From an uncultured Eubacterium sp. (GTDB taxonomy: Bacteria; Bacillota; Clostridia; Lachnospirales; Lachnospiraceae), in assembly GCA_910580075.1 (NCBI GenBank), contig CAJTVR010000104.1:1-14775 (forward strand): a DNA stretch of 14,775 nt. Reading direction: 5' to 3'. Positions within the stretch are counted from its first letter, which is position 1; each line of letters opens with the position of its first letter. The position numbers and the translations under genes were made by a program. The notes beneath the pieces were generated by a model. The model was not told the DNA's origin. It was given only the letters and a program-made list of their open reading frames with translations, and did not search any database. This document shows, piece by piece, positions 1 to 6,307 of the stretch.

Positions 1-10
1 CCGAAAAAAA

Positions 11-91
11 TCACTTGGCTTTACGTCTATTTGTCATATCATCATCACGGCTCAATCTCTCGTATAATGGAATGATTTTGGCCTTCGTCAT
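11..91 (-). pseudogene. Serine recombinase remnant (N-terminal 18 codons only)
   Basis: A 26-residue minus-strand reading frame starts at ATG 91-89 after a GGGAGG ribosome binding site about ten bases upstream. It begins MTKAKIIPLYERLSRDDD, which I recognise as the usual N-terminus of the large serine recombinases (resolvase-type N domain, with the Tyr-Glu-Arg-Leu-Ser-Arg catalytic serine region) carried by clostridial conjugative and mobilisable elements. After the RDDD motif an intact protein continues for about 500 residues. Here the frame changes to MTNRRKAK and stops at position 11. The fragment keeps its start signals and leader hairpin but cannot be functional. I infer a deletion scar or the edge of a decayed mobile element. 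The family call rests on memory of the motif, not on a search. Confidence 0.6.
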
Positions 92-113
92 AGCGTCTGC
101 CTCCCTGCATAAA

Positions 114-182
114 ATATGCCCTAAATGTATCCTTCACTAATCATGAAAAAACCTCGTGATTAAGAAGTCATTTAGAGCATAT
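114..182 (-). repeat. Long interrupted inverted repeat in the recombinase leader
   Basis: Arms at 114-127 and 169-182 are 14-base inverted copies with one mismatch (a possible G-U pair). Inside them, 138-145 and 155-162 form a second 8-base inverted pair, also with one G-U. Read on the minus strand this gives a long bulged hairpin ending about 22 bases before the start codon of the recombinase remnant and just ahead of its ribosome binding site. It could be a leader regulator of the lost recombinase or a protein-binding palindrome. There is no U-run that would make it a standard terminator. Confidence 0.6.
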
Positions 183-230
183 ATCACCGGATGCCATTTC
201 ATTGTATTTCCGAAACACGTAAGGCAGACT

Positions 231-308
231 TTTATTCTTCCGCAGCCAGCCATCAGCCGCCTTTGTGCTGCAGTCTGCCAGGCATGTTGTTTATTCTTCC
301 ACAGCCAG
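231..308. repeat. 19-bp direct repeat in non-coding scar region
   Basis: Copies at 231-249 and 290-308 read TTTATTCTTCC(G/A)CAGCCAG with a single difference and lie 59 bases apart. Short inverted GGCAGACT/AGTCTGCC matches (223-230 and 272-279) lie near them. The stretch between the recombinase remnant and the XRE gene (92-367) has no coding signal that I can support on either strand, so these repeats are the only recognisable structure besides the hairpin at 114-182. They may be traces of past rearrangement. Confidence 0.5.
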
Positions 309-367
309 GCAGAGTAGAACGTCTGCCCTGTTACAGGCCCAGCCAGGAAACCAGCATCTTTCTATTT

Positions 368-589
368 CTATTTTTCTTCAAAGTCAAACAAATCCTCTAT
401 CGTAACGTCAAACACCCTTGCAATGCTGTACGCAAGCAGCATGGAAGGATTATAACGGTTTCGTTCCAGCTGCATAATTGTCTGTCTTGAAACACCTGTT
501 AAATCGGCAAGCTCCTGCTGCGTCATTCTTTTTGTAGCTCGATATACATGTATCTTACTGTCAAACTGGTATTTATTCCTGTTTGCCAC
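368..589 (-). CDS. Small XRE-family helix-turn-helix regulator
   Basis: A 73-residue cytoplasmic DNA-binding protein with a single Cro/C1-type helix-turn-helix at about residues 21-42 (TQQELADLTGVSRQTIMQLE) and the RNRYNPSMLLA helix that follows in this family. The C-terminus (VTIEDLFDFEEK) is typical of the short stand-alone YozG/YgzD-like regulators, which often sit beside and control a small membrane protein gene. The start is GTG at 589, with an AGGCGG ribosome binding site seven bases before it. The gene lies 102 bases downstream of the DUF2871 membrane protein gene and has its own promoter in that gap, flanked by two copies of a 10-base repeat, so autoregulation is plausible. Its target genes are not shown by the sequence. 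Confidence 0.9.
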   Translation of the reverse strand: MANRNKYQFDSKIHVYRATKRMTQQELADLTGVSRQTIMQLERNRYNPSMLLAYSIARVFDVTIEDLFDFEEK

Positions 590-619
590 GGGCTCACCGC
601 CTTTCTATCTATTGAATTG

Positions 620-679
620 TTCATGTATTCACAAGCATAACATAATTCCTGTATTTTGTCTAAGAAAGATTCATGTATT
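620..679 (-). promoter_or_regulatory. Candidate promoter of the XRE gene flanked by operator-like repeats
   Basis: On the minus strand a TAGACA -35 (657-662) and a TATGCT -10 (634-639) are separated by 17 bases. The predicted start is about 40 bases before the GTG of the XRE gene. The 10-base sequence AATACATGAA occurs twice in the same orientation, at 670-679 just upstream of the -35 and at 620-629 just downstream of the -10. Two identical sites bracketing a promoter suggest a repressor site, with the XRE protein itself the simplest candidate. The -10 is only a partial match, so the promoter call is moderate. Confidence 0.5.
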
Positions 680-691
680 TATGAAATAGAC

Positions 692-1114
692 TCAGTCCTG
701 AGCTGCCGCTACGCTGCGTTTGATTTGTATCAGGAGAAGCACCATGCTGACACCCAGCAGAATATGCCCGATGCCGGCGATCCCTGAGACTGCTGCACTC
801 ATGCCCGAAGAAAGTTCCGGTACCAGTACCTGGGTCACTCCCCGTACGGCAAGCATCAAAGCGGTCAGATTCAGTCCGGCATGATAGACAGCCAGCACCC
901 GCCCGGTTTTCTCACTCGTAAAAGAAAAGCTTTTTTCCAGTAAAAGCAGCAGCAGGAAAAACATCATTCCAGTCAGAAAATAATGGGTATGTACTACAGA
1001 AAGTGTGGTTTTGGCAGTAAATCCGTTAAATTTAGTAAACTCCCGGTAAAATACGCCGCCAGCCATCGCAAGAACTGCGTACAGCAAGGCTGCATTTATA
1101 TAGCGTTTCATCAT
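692..1114 (-). CDS. DUF2871 family four-helix membrane protein
   Basis: A 140-residue integral membrane protein of unknown function. It has four predicted membrane helices at about residues 5-23, 41-60, 73-91 and 108-132, and a short charged C-terminus. It closely fits the DUF2871 pattern (GGVFYREFTKFNGFTAKTTLSVVHTHYF near the start). Histidines fall in or at the edges of the helices: His42 and His44 (VHTHYF), His78 (YHAGLN) and His117 (GHILLG). Such an arrangement could bind haem or a metal, but that is inference. The start has a GGAGG site a few bases before two consecutive ATG codons; the second would also serve. It begins 37 bases after the M56 protease gene with no terminator between, so it may be in the same transcript. 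Confidence 0.85.
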   Translation of the reverse strand: MMKRYINAALLYAVLAMAGGVFYREFTKFNGFTAKTTLSVVHTHYFLTGMMFFLLLLLLEKSFSFTSEKTGRVLAVYHAGLNLTALMLAVRGVTQVLVPELSSGMSAAVSGIAGIGHILLGVSMVLLLIQIKRSVAAAQD

Positions 1115-1151
1115 CGTTCCTCCTTCATTAAAATCCCTGTTTTATAATCAC

Positions 1152-2393
1152 TTATAACAGCTTCAGCAGATCTAAATACCAGTGGTCCATAATGCTTTCA
1201 TAAGGAATCTGCACGATCCTGTCTTTTGAATGTTTTTCATAGATACATGCTTCTGATACACCAGCCAGGCCCGGAAGCTTATAAAATCCGCCAAAGACAA
1301 TCCAGATCTCCCCTTCTGCATTGTTTTCTTCTAAAAACCGCTCAAAGGCTTCCCTTTGAACATAAACATATCTGTCATCATATGAAATCATCTGAGCCAG
1401 TTTCCCGGTATCAGCAGAAATCACCTCCGGTTTCCCGTCGTCATTTCCAACCAGAATATCCCTGCTGACAATGCTCCTGGCGTAAGAATGGGCATGTACC
1501 GTCAGCAGCATGGCAGACACTGTAAAAACAGCCGCAGCTGTCATGCCTTTGCACAGTCTTTTTTTGTATGGACGGAATCCGGCGATTTTGCTGATCCGCC
1601 GTTTCATATCTGCAAATTCCCGTTCTCCCGCATAGGCTGCGGCAGACGGAGTGCCATCCGGTCCGGCCTGCAGCAGCCTTATGGTTTTCAAAAGCAGCAG
1701 CCCGTATTCATATGCCGTGCTCCCGGTTCTTTGTATACATACCCTGTCACAGATATCTTCCAGATCTGAACGGAACTGTTTTTGAAAAACAGCCAGAAAC
1801 GGGTTTACCCATAAAAGGCAGCGCAGGATTTCCCATGCAAATCCAATCCATAAATGTCCTAGCCGGATATGTGTCTGCTCATGCTGTACTAAAATCCGCA
1901 ATTCATCCCTTCCATAACTGTCCAGTATAATTCTTGGAATTACAATCTCTGGCTTCAGCAGCCCGAATGTAAACGGAGTAACCTTCATATCTGTAACTCT
2001 GACTGAAAGACCATAAAAGCTAACCGTTTCCATTCCGGCAGCCGCCCTCCCAAGGCGCAGCCGTTTTCGAAATATACACACGGCAGATACAAACACACCT
2101 GCCATATAAATACGGTCAGCCCACAGGCAGGTCATTGTTCTTTGTGTGATCCGCCATGTCATTCTCAGTACGGCTTCATTTTCATAAAACATCTTCAGCC
2201 TTCCAAGGAACGGGATGACCAGAAATGATAACCACAGCAGTCCTCTTAGAAAAGTATGTTTTGAAAAAAATCTGCGCAGCAGCATGACAAGCCAGATTAG
2301 TACAAAGGAAAAGAGCGCACACCGCACAAGCTGGGTCGTGTAATATACAGTACTAAACTCTATAAGGCTGACAAGCCGTTCCCAGTCAGACAT
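1152..2393 (-). CDS. M56-family (BlaR1/MecR1-type) membrane metalloprotease
   Basis: A 413-residue sensor-protease of the BlaR1 type. In known systems such a protein senses an outside signal and causes cleavage of a BlaI-type repressor in the cytoplasm. The N-terminal half has membrane helices at about residues 24-40, 51-64 and 93-108. The zinc protease motif HEQTH is at 171-175 and fits HExxH, followed by RSDLEDICDR (208-217) with the likely third ligand. A last helix is at about 284-300. The remaining 110 residues should lie outside the cell. They lack the SxxK and KTG motifs of the penicillin-binding sensor domain, so the signal is probably not a beta-lactam. The gene overlaps the end of the repressor gene by eight bases (ATGTCTGA), so the two are translationally coupled. 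Confidence 0.9.
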   Translation of the reverse strand: MSDWERLVSLIEFSTVYYTTQLVRCALFSFVLIWLVMLLRRFFSKHTFLRGLLWLSFLVIPFLGRLKMFYENEAVLRMTWRITQRTMTCLWADRIYMAGVFVSAVCIFRKRLRLGRAAAGMETVSFYGLSVRVTDMKVTPFTFGLLKPEIVIPRIILDSYGRDELRILVQHEQTHIRLGHLWIGFAWEILRCLLWVNPFLAVFQKQFRSDLEDICDRVCIQRTGSTAYEYGLLLLKTIRLLQAGPDGTPSAAAYAGEREFADMKRRISKIAGFRPYKKRLCKGMTAAAVFTVSAMLLTVHAHSYARSIVSRDILVGNDDGKPEVISADTGKLAQMISYDDRYVYVQREAFERFLEENNAEGEIWIVFGGFYKLPGLAGVSEACIYEKHSKDRIVQIPYESIMDHWYLDLLKLL

Positions 2394-2817
2394 GCGGCCC
2401 GCCCTCTTTTATTTCCTGCACAGACTGCGCGCCCTGGTCCCTGCTTTTCTTAAGAATCTCCTCCAGTTCTCTAATTTGTCCGTCCGTCAGGACAAGACTC
2501 TGTAAAAGTGCAGCAACCGCACTTGATCCATTTCCGGAAAAATAGCTGTCTACGAACTTTCTGCTCTTCTCCTTCACACATTCCTCCCTCGGCTTGCGCG
2601 GATAATAGTGGTAAACCCGTAAGTCATGCTCATCCACTGTATAGCCAAGGACATTTTTCTGGTTCAGGCGGTTCATCAGCACCCGTACCATCCTTTGCGA
2701 CATATTTACATTTCCCTGCATCCTTTTACAGACCTCAGACGATGTCAGCGGCCCGCTGCACGCCCACAGGACTTCCATAATCTGCCATTCGCTCGGTGTA
2801 ATCTCTTCCTTTGCCAT
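2386..2817 (-). CDS. BlaI/MecI-type transcriptional repressor
   Basis: A winged-helix repressor of 143 residues from the preferred start (MAKEEITPSEWQIMEVLW), which is the classic opening of the BlaI/MecI/CopY family. The DNA-binding domain spans about residues 1-75 and the dimer and cleavage region follows (SRKFVDSYFSGN). I chose ATG at 2817 because AGGAAGG lies ten bases before it. An in-frame ATG at 2838 would add seven residues but has no clear ribosome binding site. The gene follows the CPBP protease gene by 34 bases and overlaps the M56 protease gene, its expected partner that relieves repression. No beta-lactamase or penicillin-binding protein gene lies in the window, so the regulated genes are probably this operon itself or others elsewhere. 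Confidence 0.9.
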   Translation of the reverse strand: MAKEEITPSEWQIMEVLWACSGPLTSSEVCKRMQGNVNMSQRMVRVLMNRLNQKNVLGYTVDEHDLRVYHYYPRKPREECVKEKSRKFVDSYFSGNGSSAVAALLQSLVLTDGQIRELEEILKKSRDQGAQSVQEIKEGGPHV

Positions 2818-2851
2818 ACTGCATCCTTCCTTTTGCATTCATATTTCCACG

Positions 2852-3652
2852 TTATCCGCGTTCCCGCCGCATCAGCTGATTGCCATAAGATATAAAAATC
2901 CCAGTCAGCACAAGGCAGGTTCCTGCCGCCGCATATCTTTGCCATCCATCCAGATTTAGAAAATCCAGCCAGTCAGTTTCTGTCCACAGCACAGACACCA
3001 GATTTGCCCCCATATGAGCTGCCGCAGCTGCAATCAGGCTTCCAGTTTTATATACAATATGTGCCAGCAGAATCCCAAGCACAGAAGCATAAAAAAACTG
3101 TACCAGGTTAAAATGCAGCGCACCAAACAGCAGTGCAGAAAAAACTGCAGCCATTGTCTCGCTGCTCTTTGTACGCAGTCTCTGATATACAAAACCGCGG
3201 TAAACCAGTTCTTCTGCCACAGGAGCCAGCACACACAGCGTTATGATTTCCAGAGCCAGATCCTGCTGGTAAAATACTTCTGTTACACGGGCATATCCTT
3301 CCGATAGCGCATGATCCTGAAATTTGGACTGAATCACTGCGAAAATATAATTATTCACGATCCCGCACATCACCACCGCCACAGCATAGCAGAAAGAGGC
3401 CGGATAGCGGAAAACTGTTTTTTTCCGGCTTTTTACAGTCACATGTTCCCTGTGCGCAAACCAGATAAAGACAGCCAGACAGATGGATACAGACACAGCC
3501 TGGAGCAGAATTGCTGAATCCAGAAAACCGCCTGCTGATAAAAATGCATACACGGTATTGGACAGCAGCGTATAAACAAGCGCCGGAACCGCTGCATACA
3601 GCAGATGTTTCCATTCTGGCTCTGGCTGCCGGCCAGGTTTTTGTTTAGTCAT
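2852..3652 (-). CDS. CPBP-family (CAAX-like, Abi) intramembrane metalloprotease
   Basis: A 266-residue polytopic membrane protein with all three CPBP glutamic protease motifs: EELVYR (Glu147, Glu148, Arg152), FGALH (Phe176 to His180) and HMGAN (His213 to Asn217). About eight membrane helices are visible between residues 17 and the C-terminal LVLTGIFISYGN segment. Bacterial members process small membrane peptides or protect against self-made bacteriocins; the substrate here cannot be read from the sequence. The start at 3652 was chosen because its ATG overlaps the folB-folK stop (ATGACTAA) and has AGGATGG about nine bases upstream. In-frame ATGs at 3673 and 3730 also exist inside folB-folK. 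The next gene downstream is a BlaI repressor, then an M56 protease, so two membrane proteases flank one repressor. Confidence 0.9.
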   Translation of the reverse strand: MTKQKPGRQPEPEWKHLLYAAVPALVYTLLSNTVYAFLSAGGFLDSAILLQAVSVSICLAVFIWFAHREHVTVKSRKKTVFRYPASFCYAVAVVMCGIVNNYIFAVIQSKFQDHALSEGYARVTEVFYQQDLALEIITLCVLAPVAEELVYRGFVYQRLRTKSSETMAAVFSALLFGALHFNLVQFFYASVLGILLAHIVYKTGSLIAAAAAHMGANLVSVLWTETDWLDFLNLDGWQRYAAAGTCLVLTGIFISYGNQLMRRERG

Positions 3653-4469
3653 GGTTTTGTTCCATCCTGTCATAAAGCTGCTGCACACTCTGATGCAGAA
3701 CCGGATGCTGATACCATGGCGCAATCTCACAAAGCGGCTCTAATACAAAGCGCCTGTTGTGCAGGTCCGCATGCGGAATCGTAAGCTGCGGTGTATTAAG
3801 CGTAATATGATCATAAAACAGAATGTCCAGATCCAGCGTCCGCGGACCCCAGTGCACTTCTCTCTTTCTATCTGCATGTGCCTCAATTTCATGCAGAACA
3901 TGCAAAAGCTGTCCCGGATTCAGTACAGTTTCCACACGCAGCACGCAGTTTAAGAAACTGTCCTGATCCGTATTTCCATAAGGTTCTGTCTCTATAATTT
4001 CCGACTGTTCACATACTTTGCAGGAAACAAGCGCATCCAGCTCTTCGATTCCCTTTTGGATATAAGCTAAGCGGTCTCCCATATTTGAACCAAGAGAAAG
4101 ATAAGCACTGTGACGGGTGCGGTCCACTGACACACTGACATTTTTAATCGGCAGCCCGATCGGTGCCCATGGCTTTTTCACTTTAATACGGATTTTTTTG
4201 ACCTGTCCGTATTTTAACAGCAGCTCTTCTGCCAGATTTTCCGCTGCAGATTCAATCAGCTTGTATGTGTGTTCCTGCATATACTTTGTCACAAAATGGC
4301 AGACTTTTCCATAGTCAATCGTATATTCCAGGTTATCTGTCTGCCCGGCCATGGACAGGTCTAAGTCCATATAGACAGAGACCAAAAACTGCTGCCCTAA
4401 AATATTTTCTTCCATATATACGCCATGTTTTGCGTATATGCTCAGGTCCTGGATAATAATCTGATCCAT
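3645..4469 (-). CDS. folK: Bifunctional dihydroneopterin aldolase / HPPK (FolB-FolK fusion)
   Basis: A 274-residue fusion for two successive folate steps. Residues 1-118 are the FolB aldolase, which cuts dihydroneopterin to 6-hydroxymethyl-dihydropterin; HGVYMEEN (15-22) and KKPWAPIG (98-105) are its active-site motifs. Residues 122-274 are FolK, which adds pyrophosphate from ATP; LGSNMGDR (126-133), EPYGN (162-166), RTLDLDILFYD (210-220) and PHADLHNRRFVLEPL (232-246) are its signature motifs. Such fusions are common in clostridia. GGGGG lies about eight bases before ATG 4469. The gene is set apart from folP by a 237-bp gap holding a promoter and a terminator hairpin, so it may be regulated separately from folC-folE-folP. 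Its end overlaps the CPBP gene. Confidence 0.95.
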   Translation of the reverse strand: MDQIIIQDLSIYAKHGVYMEENILGQQFLVSVYMDLDLSMAGQTDNLEYTIDYGKVCHFVTKYMQEHTYKLIESAAENLAEELLLKYGQVKKIRIKVKKPWAPIGLPIKNVSVSVDRTRHSAYLSLGSNMGDRLAYIQKGIEELDALVSCKVCEQSEIIETEPYGNTDQDSFLNCVLRVETVLNPGQLLHVLHEIEAHADRKREVHWGPRTLDLDILFYDHITLNTPQLTIPHADLHNRRFVLEPLCEIAPWYQHPVLHQSVQQLYDRMEQNHD

Positions 4470-4503
4470 TTTTCTTCCCCCTTGTATGCATTTTTATTAG
4501 TTT

Positions 4504-4539
4504 AAAAAACGGGATAATAGTCTTATGAACTATTACCCC
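4504..4539 (-). terminator. Intrinsic terminator in the folB-folK leader (candidate attenuator)
   Basis: On the minus strand GGGGTAATAGT (4529-4539) pairs with ACTATTATCCC (4511-4521) over 11 bases with one G-U, around a 7-base loop. It is followed by G and then six U (4504-4509). This is a textbook Rho-independent terminator. It lies 34 bases before the folB-folK start and about 70 bases after the promoter at 4617-4644, with no gene between. Transcripts from that promoter would therefore end near position 4504, at about 105 nucleotides, unless read-through is allowed. This suggests attenuation or a short RNA product. No alternative antiterminator pairing was obvious to me. Confidence 0.75.
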
Positions 4540-4608
4540 TGGTGAAAACAAATTTATCACAATCTAAAATAAAGCTATAAAACTAATCAGTAAGCAATTT
4601 TTATCTGA

Positions 4609-4654
4609 CTGATAACAGTATAACCTATTTCTGCCAAATGTCAATCTGATAACA
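4609..4654 (-). promoter_or_regulatory. Strong sigma-A-type promoter upstream of folB-folK with repeated TGTTATCAG
   Basis: On the minus strand a perfect TTGACA (4639-4644) and TATACT (4617-4622) are separated by 16 bases. The 9-base sequence TGTTATCAG occurs twice in the same orientation, at 4646-4654 touching the upstream side of the -35 and at 4609-4617 at the downstream edge of the -10 and start site. The second copy is part of the imperfect palindrome TTATCAGTCAGATAA. This layout is what a repressor site would look like, for example a MarR-type one, though the regulator is unknown. The whole 4470-4706 gap is clearly more AT-rich than the flanking genes and contains no open frame that I can support. 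Confidence 0.65.
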
Positions 4655-4706
4655 CTATTTTTCACAGTCACTGCTTTCACAATGGAATTTGGGCAGAGCT
4701 GGAGCA

Positions 4707-5561
4707 TTAAGAAAAATGATACAGTATTTCCTGCGCCATGCGCACGGCACGTACATTCTCCTTCACATCATGAACCCTGACAAATGCACAATGCTTTAAA
4801 ACCGCAAGCACCGTCGTCACCAGCGTTCCCTCTATCCGTTCCGTAACCGGCAGATCCAGTGCCAGCCCGATGACCGACTTGCGGGATGTCCCGAGCAGCA
4901 GCGGATATCCCAAAGCTCCCAGCTGTTCCAGACACCGAATCGCTTCCAGGTTATTTTCATATGTTTTCGCAAAACCTACGCCCGGGTCTAATATGATTTT
5001 CTCATCCCTGATCCCGGCATTTTTTGCAATGCGGACAGATTCTTTTAAATCAGCTGCCATATCTTCCATAAAATTTACATATGGATTTTTATCAGGATGG
5101 CTGCGGTTATGCATCAGGCAGCAGCATGCATCTGCCTGTGCAATGACTCCTGCCATCTGCTCCTCATATTTCAGGCCCCAGATGTCATTTACCAGATCAG
5201 CCCCTGCCGCAAGACAGGCGCTGGCCACCCTGCCTTTATACGTATCAATAGAAATCGGAATGTCAAAATTTTTCCGAAGTTTTTCTATTACAGGTACTGT
5301 GCGTTCAATCTCCTCTTCCTCTGAAATCTGCTCATAGCCCGGCCTTGTAGATTCTCCTCCCGCATCGATTAAATCCGCGCCTTCCTGAATCATCTGCTCA
5401 GCGTGCTTTAACGCTGCATCCACACTGTTCCATCTTCCTCCATCCGAAAATGAATCAGGTGTAAGATTCAAAATGCCCATGACATAAGTTTTGTTTCTCA
5501 AATCAAACTCTCTGGTTCCTATTTTCATAAATTCTGACACTGCTGTAATTCTCCTGATCAT
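4707..5561 (-). CDS. folP: Dihydropteroate synthase
   Basis: The TIM-barrel enzyme that joins 6-hydroxymethyl-dihydropterin pyrophosphate to p-aminobenzoate; it is the sulfonamide target. All the signature motifs are present: GILNLTPDSFSDGG, IDAGGESTRPG, PISIDTYK, VNDIWGL, DPGVGFAKT, LLGTSRKS and VRVHDV. The length of up to 284 residues is normal. The start is uncertain: ATG 5561 has AGGA eight bases before it, GTG 5540 has AGGAG ten bases before it, and ATG 5528 (MKIGTREFDL) is where most relatives begin but has no visible ribosome binding site. It lies 53 bases after folE. After its stop comes the AT-rich promoter gap before folB-folK. Confidence 0.95.
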   Translation of the reverse strand: MIRRITAVSEFMKIGTREFDLRNKTYVMGILNLTPDSFSDGGRWNSVDAALKHAEQMIQEGADLIDAGGESTRPGYEQISEEEEIERTVPVIEKLRKNFDIPISIDTYKGRVASACLAAGADLVNDIWGLKYEEQMAGVIAQADACCCLMHNRSHPDKNPYVNFMEDMAADLKESVRIAKNAGIRDEKIILDPGVGFAKTYENNLEAIRCLEQLGALGYPLLLGTSRKSVIGLALDLPVTERIEGTLVTTVLAVLKHCAFVRVHDVKENVRAVRMAQEILYHFS

Positions 5562-5614
5562 TATAATAGTCCTGGTCTTTTATAACGGAGCCGTTTTATC
5601 GTCTGAAATATCTC

Positions 5615-6307
5615 CTATAACCGCCTGAGCATCTGAAACACTCTGTTTTGCAGAGCATCATTTCCTTCAAAAACCCCTCTGGCTGCATAGGTAACCGTAC
5701 TGCTTCCCGGTTTTTTAATTCCACGCATCGTCATGCACAGATGCTCTGCTTCCAAAACAACCATAGCCCCTTTTGGCTTTAAATATTCCATAACGGCATC
5801 TGCCGTCTGTGCCGTCATCTGTTCCTGAAGCTGGAGCCTTCTTGCAAACACTTCCACAGTCCGTGCCAGTTTGCTTAATCCTGCCACCTTCCCGTCCGGA
5901 ATATATGCAATATGGGCTTTTCCATAAAATGGAAGCATATGATGCTCACACATCGAATAAAAAGTAATATCCTGTTCGAGAACCAGGTCTGTACGTTCTG
6001 CCTGAAACGACTTTGCCAGAGGTTCTGCCGCACTCTGCCTCATTCCGGCAAAAATCTCCTGATACATCCTTGCAATCCGCTGCGGAGTTTCCCTGAGTCC
6101 CTCTCTCTGCGGATTTTCACCGATTCCTTCCAGCAAAAGCCGGATTCCCTGCATAATTTTCTGTTCATCTATGTCCGCAGATGCTGTCTGATTCCGCGCC
6201 GCTTCCGCTTTTTCAGCTTCTGTCTGATTCCGCGCTGCTTCCGCTTTTTCAGCTGCAGCTGTATTCGCTGCAAGACTAGTTTCCTGCCTGTTTTCTGCTA
6301 CCCTCAT
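5615..6307 (-). CDS. folE: GTP cyclohydrolase I with a repetitive N-terminal extension
   Basis: Converts GTP to 7,8-dihydroneopterin triphosphate, the first committed folate step. The catalytic domain covers about residues 46-230, with zinc ligands Cys120, His123 (MCEHHMLPF) and Cys191 (EHLCMTMRG), and the GLSKLAR and KPGSSTVTYAARG motifs. Before it is a 45-residue Ala/Glu-rich extension containing the 12-residue unit AEKAEAARNQT(E/A) twice in tandem (residues 19-42), encoded by a 36-bp DNA repeat. No in-frame Met or other good start lies between the extension and the enzyme domain. ATG 6307 overlaps the folC stop (ATGA) with AAGG close upstream, so the extension is probably really translated. 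It is likely a disordered tail and should not affect catalysis. Confidence 0.95.
   Translation of the reverse strand: MRVAENRQETSLAANTAAAEKAEAARNQTEAEKAEAARNQTASADIDEQKIMQGIRLLLEGIGENPQREGLRETPQRIARMYQEIFAGMRQSAAEPLAKSFQAERTDLVLEQDITFYSMCEHHMLPFYGKAHIAYIPDGKVAGLSKLARTVEVFARRLQLQEQMTAQTADAVMEYLKPKGAMVVLEAEHLCMTMRGIKKPGSSTVTYAARGVFEGNDALQNRVFQMLRRL
6185..6256. repeat. 36-bp tandem repeat inside folE
   Basis: Two adjacent 36-base units (6185-6220 and 6221-6256) match at 34 of 36 bases. The unit length is a multiple of three, so the protein frame is kept, giving two copies of a 12-residue Ala/Glu-rich unit in the FolE N-terminal tail. The near identity of the copies points to a recent duplication by slippage or unequal exchange, and copy number may vary between strains. 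Confidence 0.9.

Noticed and set aside
191..490. 99-residue plus-strand frame at the left end
   Set aside because: It overlaps the XRE gene in antisense, has no start signal, and resembles translated non-coding sequence.
2818..2900. BlaI operator (TACA-N-TGTA type palindrome) before the repressor gene
   Set aside because: I looked for such a palindrome upstream of the repressor within the CPBP gene end and found none that I could support.
4470..4620. Tetrahydrofolate riboswitch in the folB-folK leader
   Set aside because: The location suits it, but the 70-base AT-rich leader before the terminator shows none of the GC-rich conserved core I would expect. Called only a candidate attenuator.
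4870..5337. 155-residue plus-strand open frame
   Set aside because: Antisense to folP, whose motifs are unambiguous over the same bases; no independent coding evidence.
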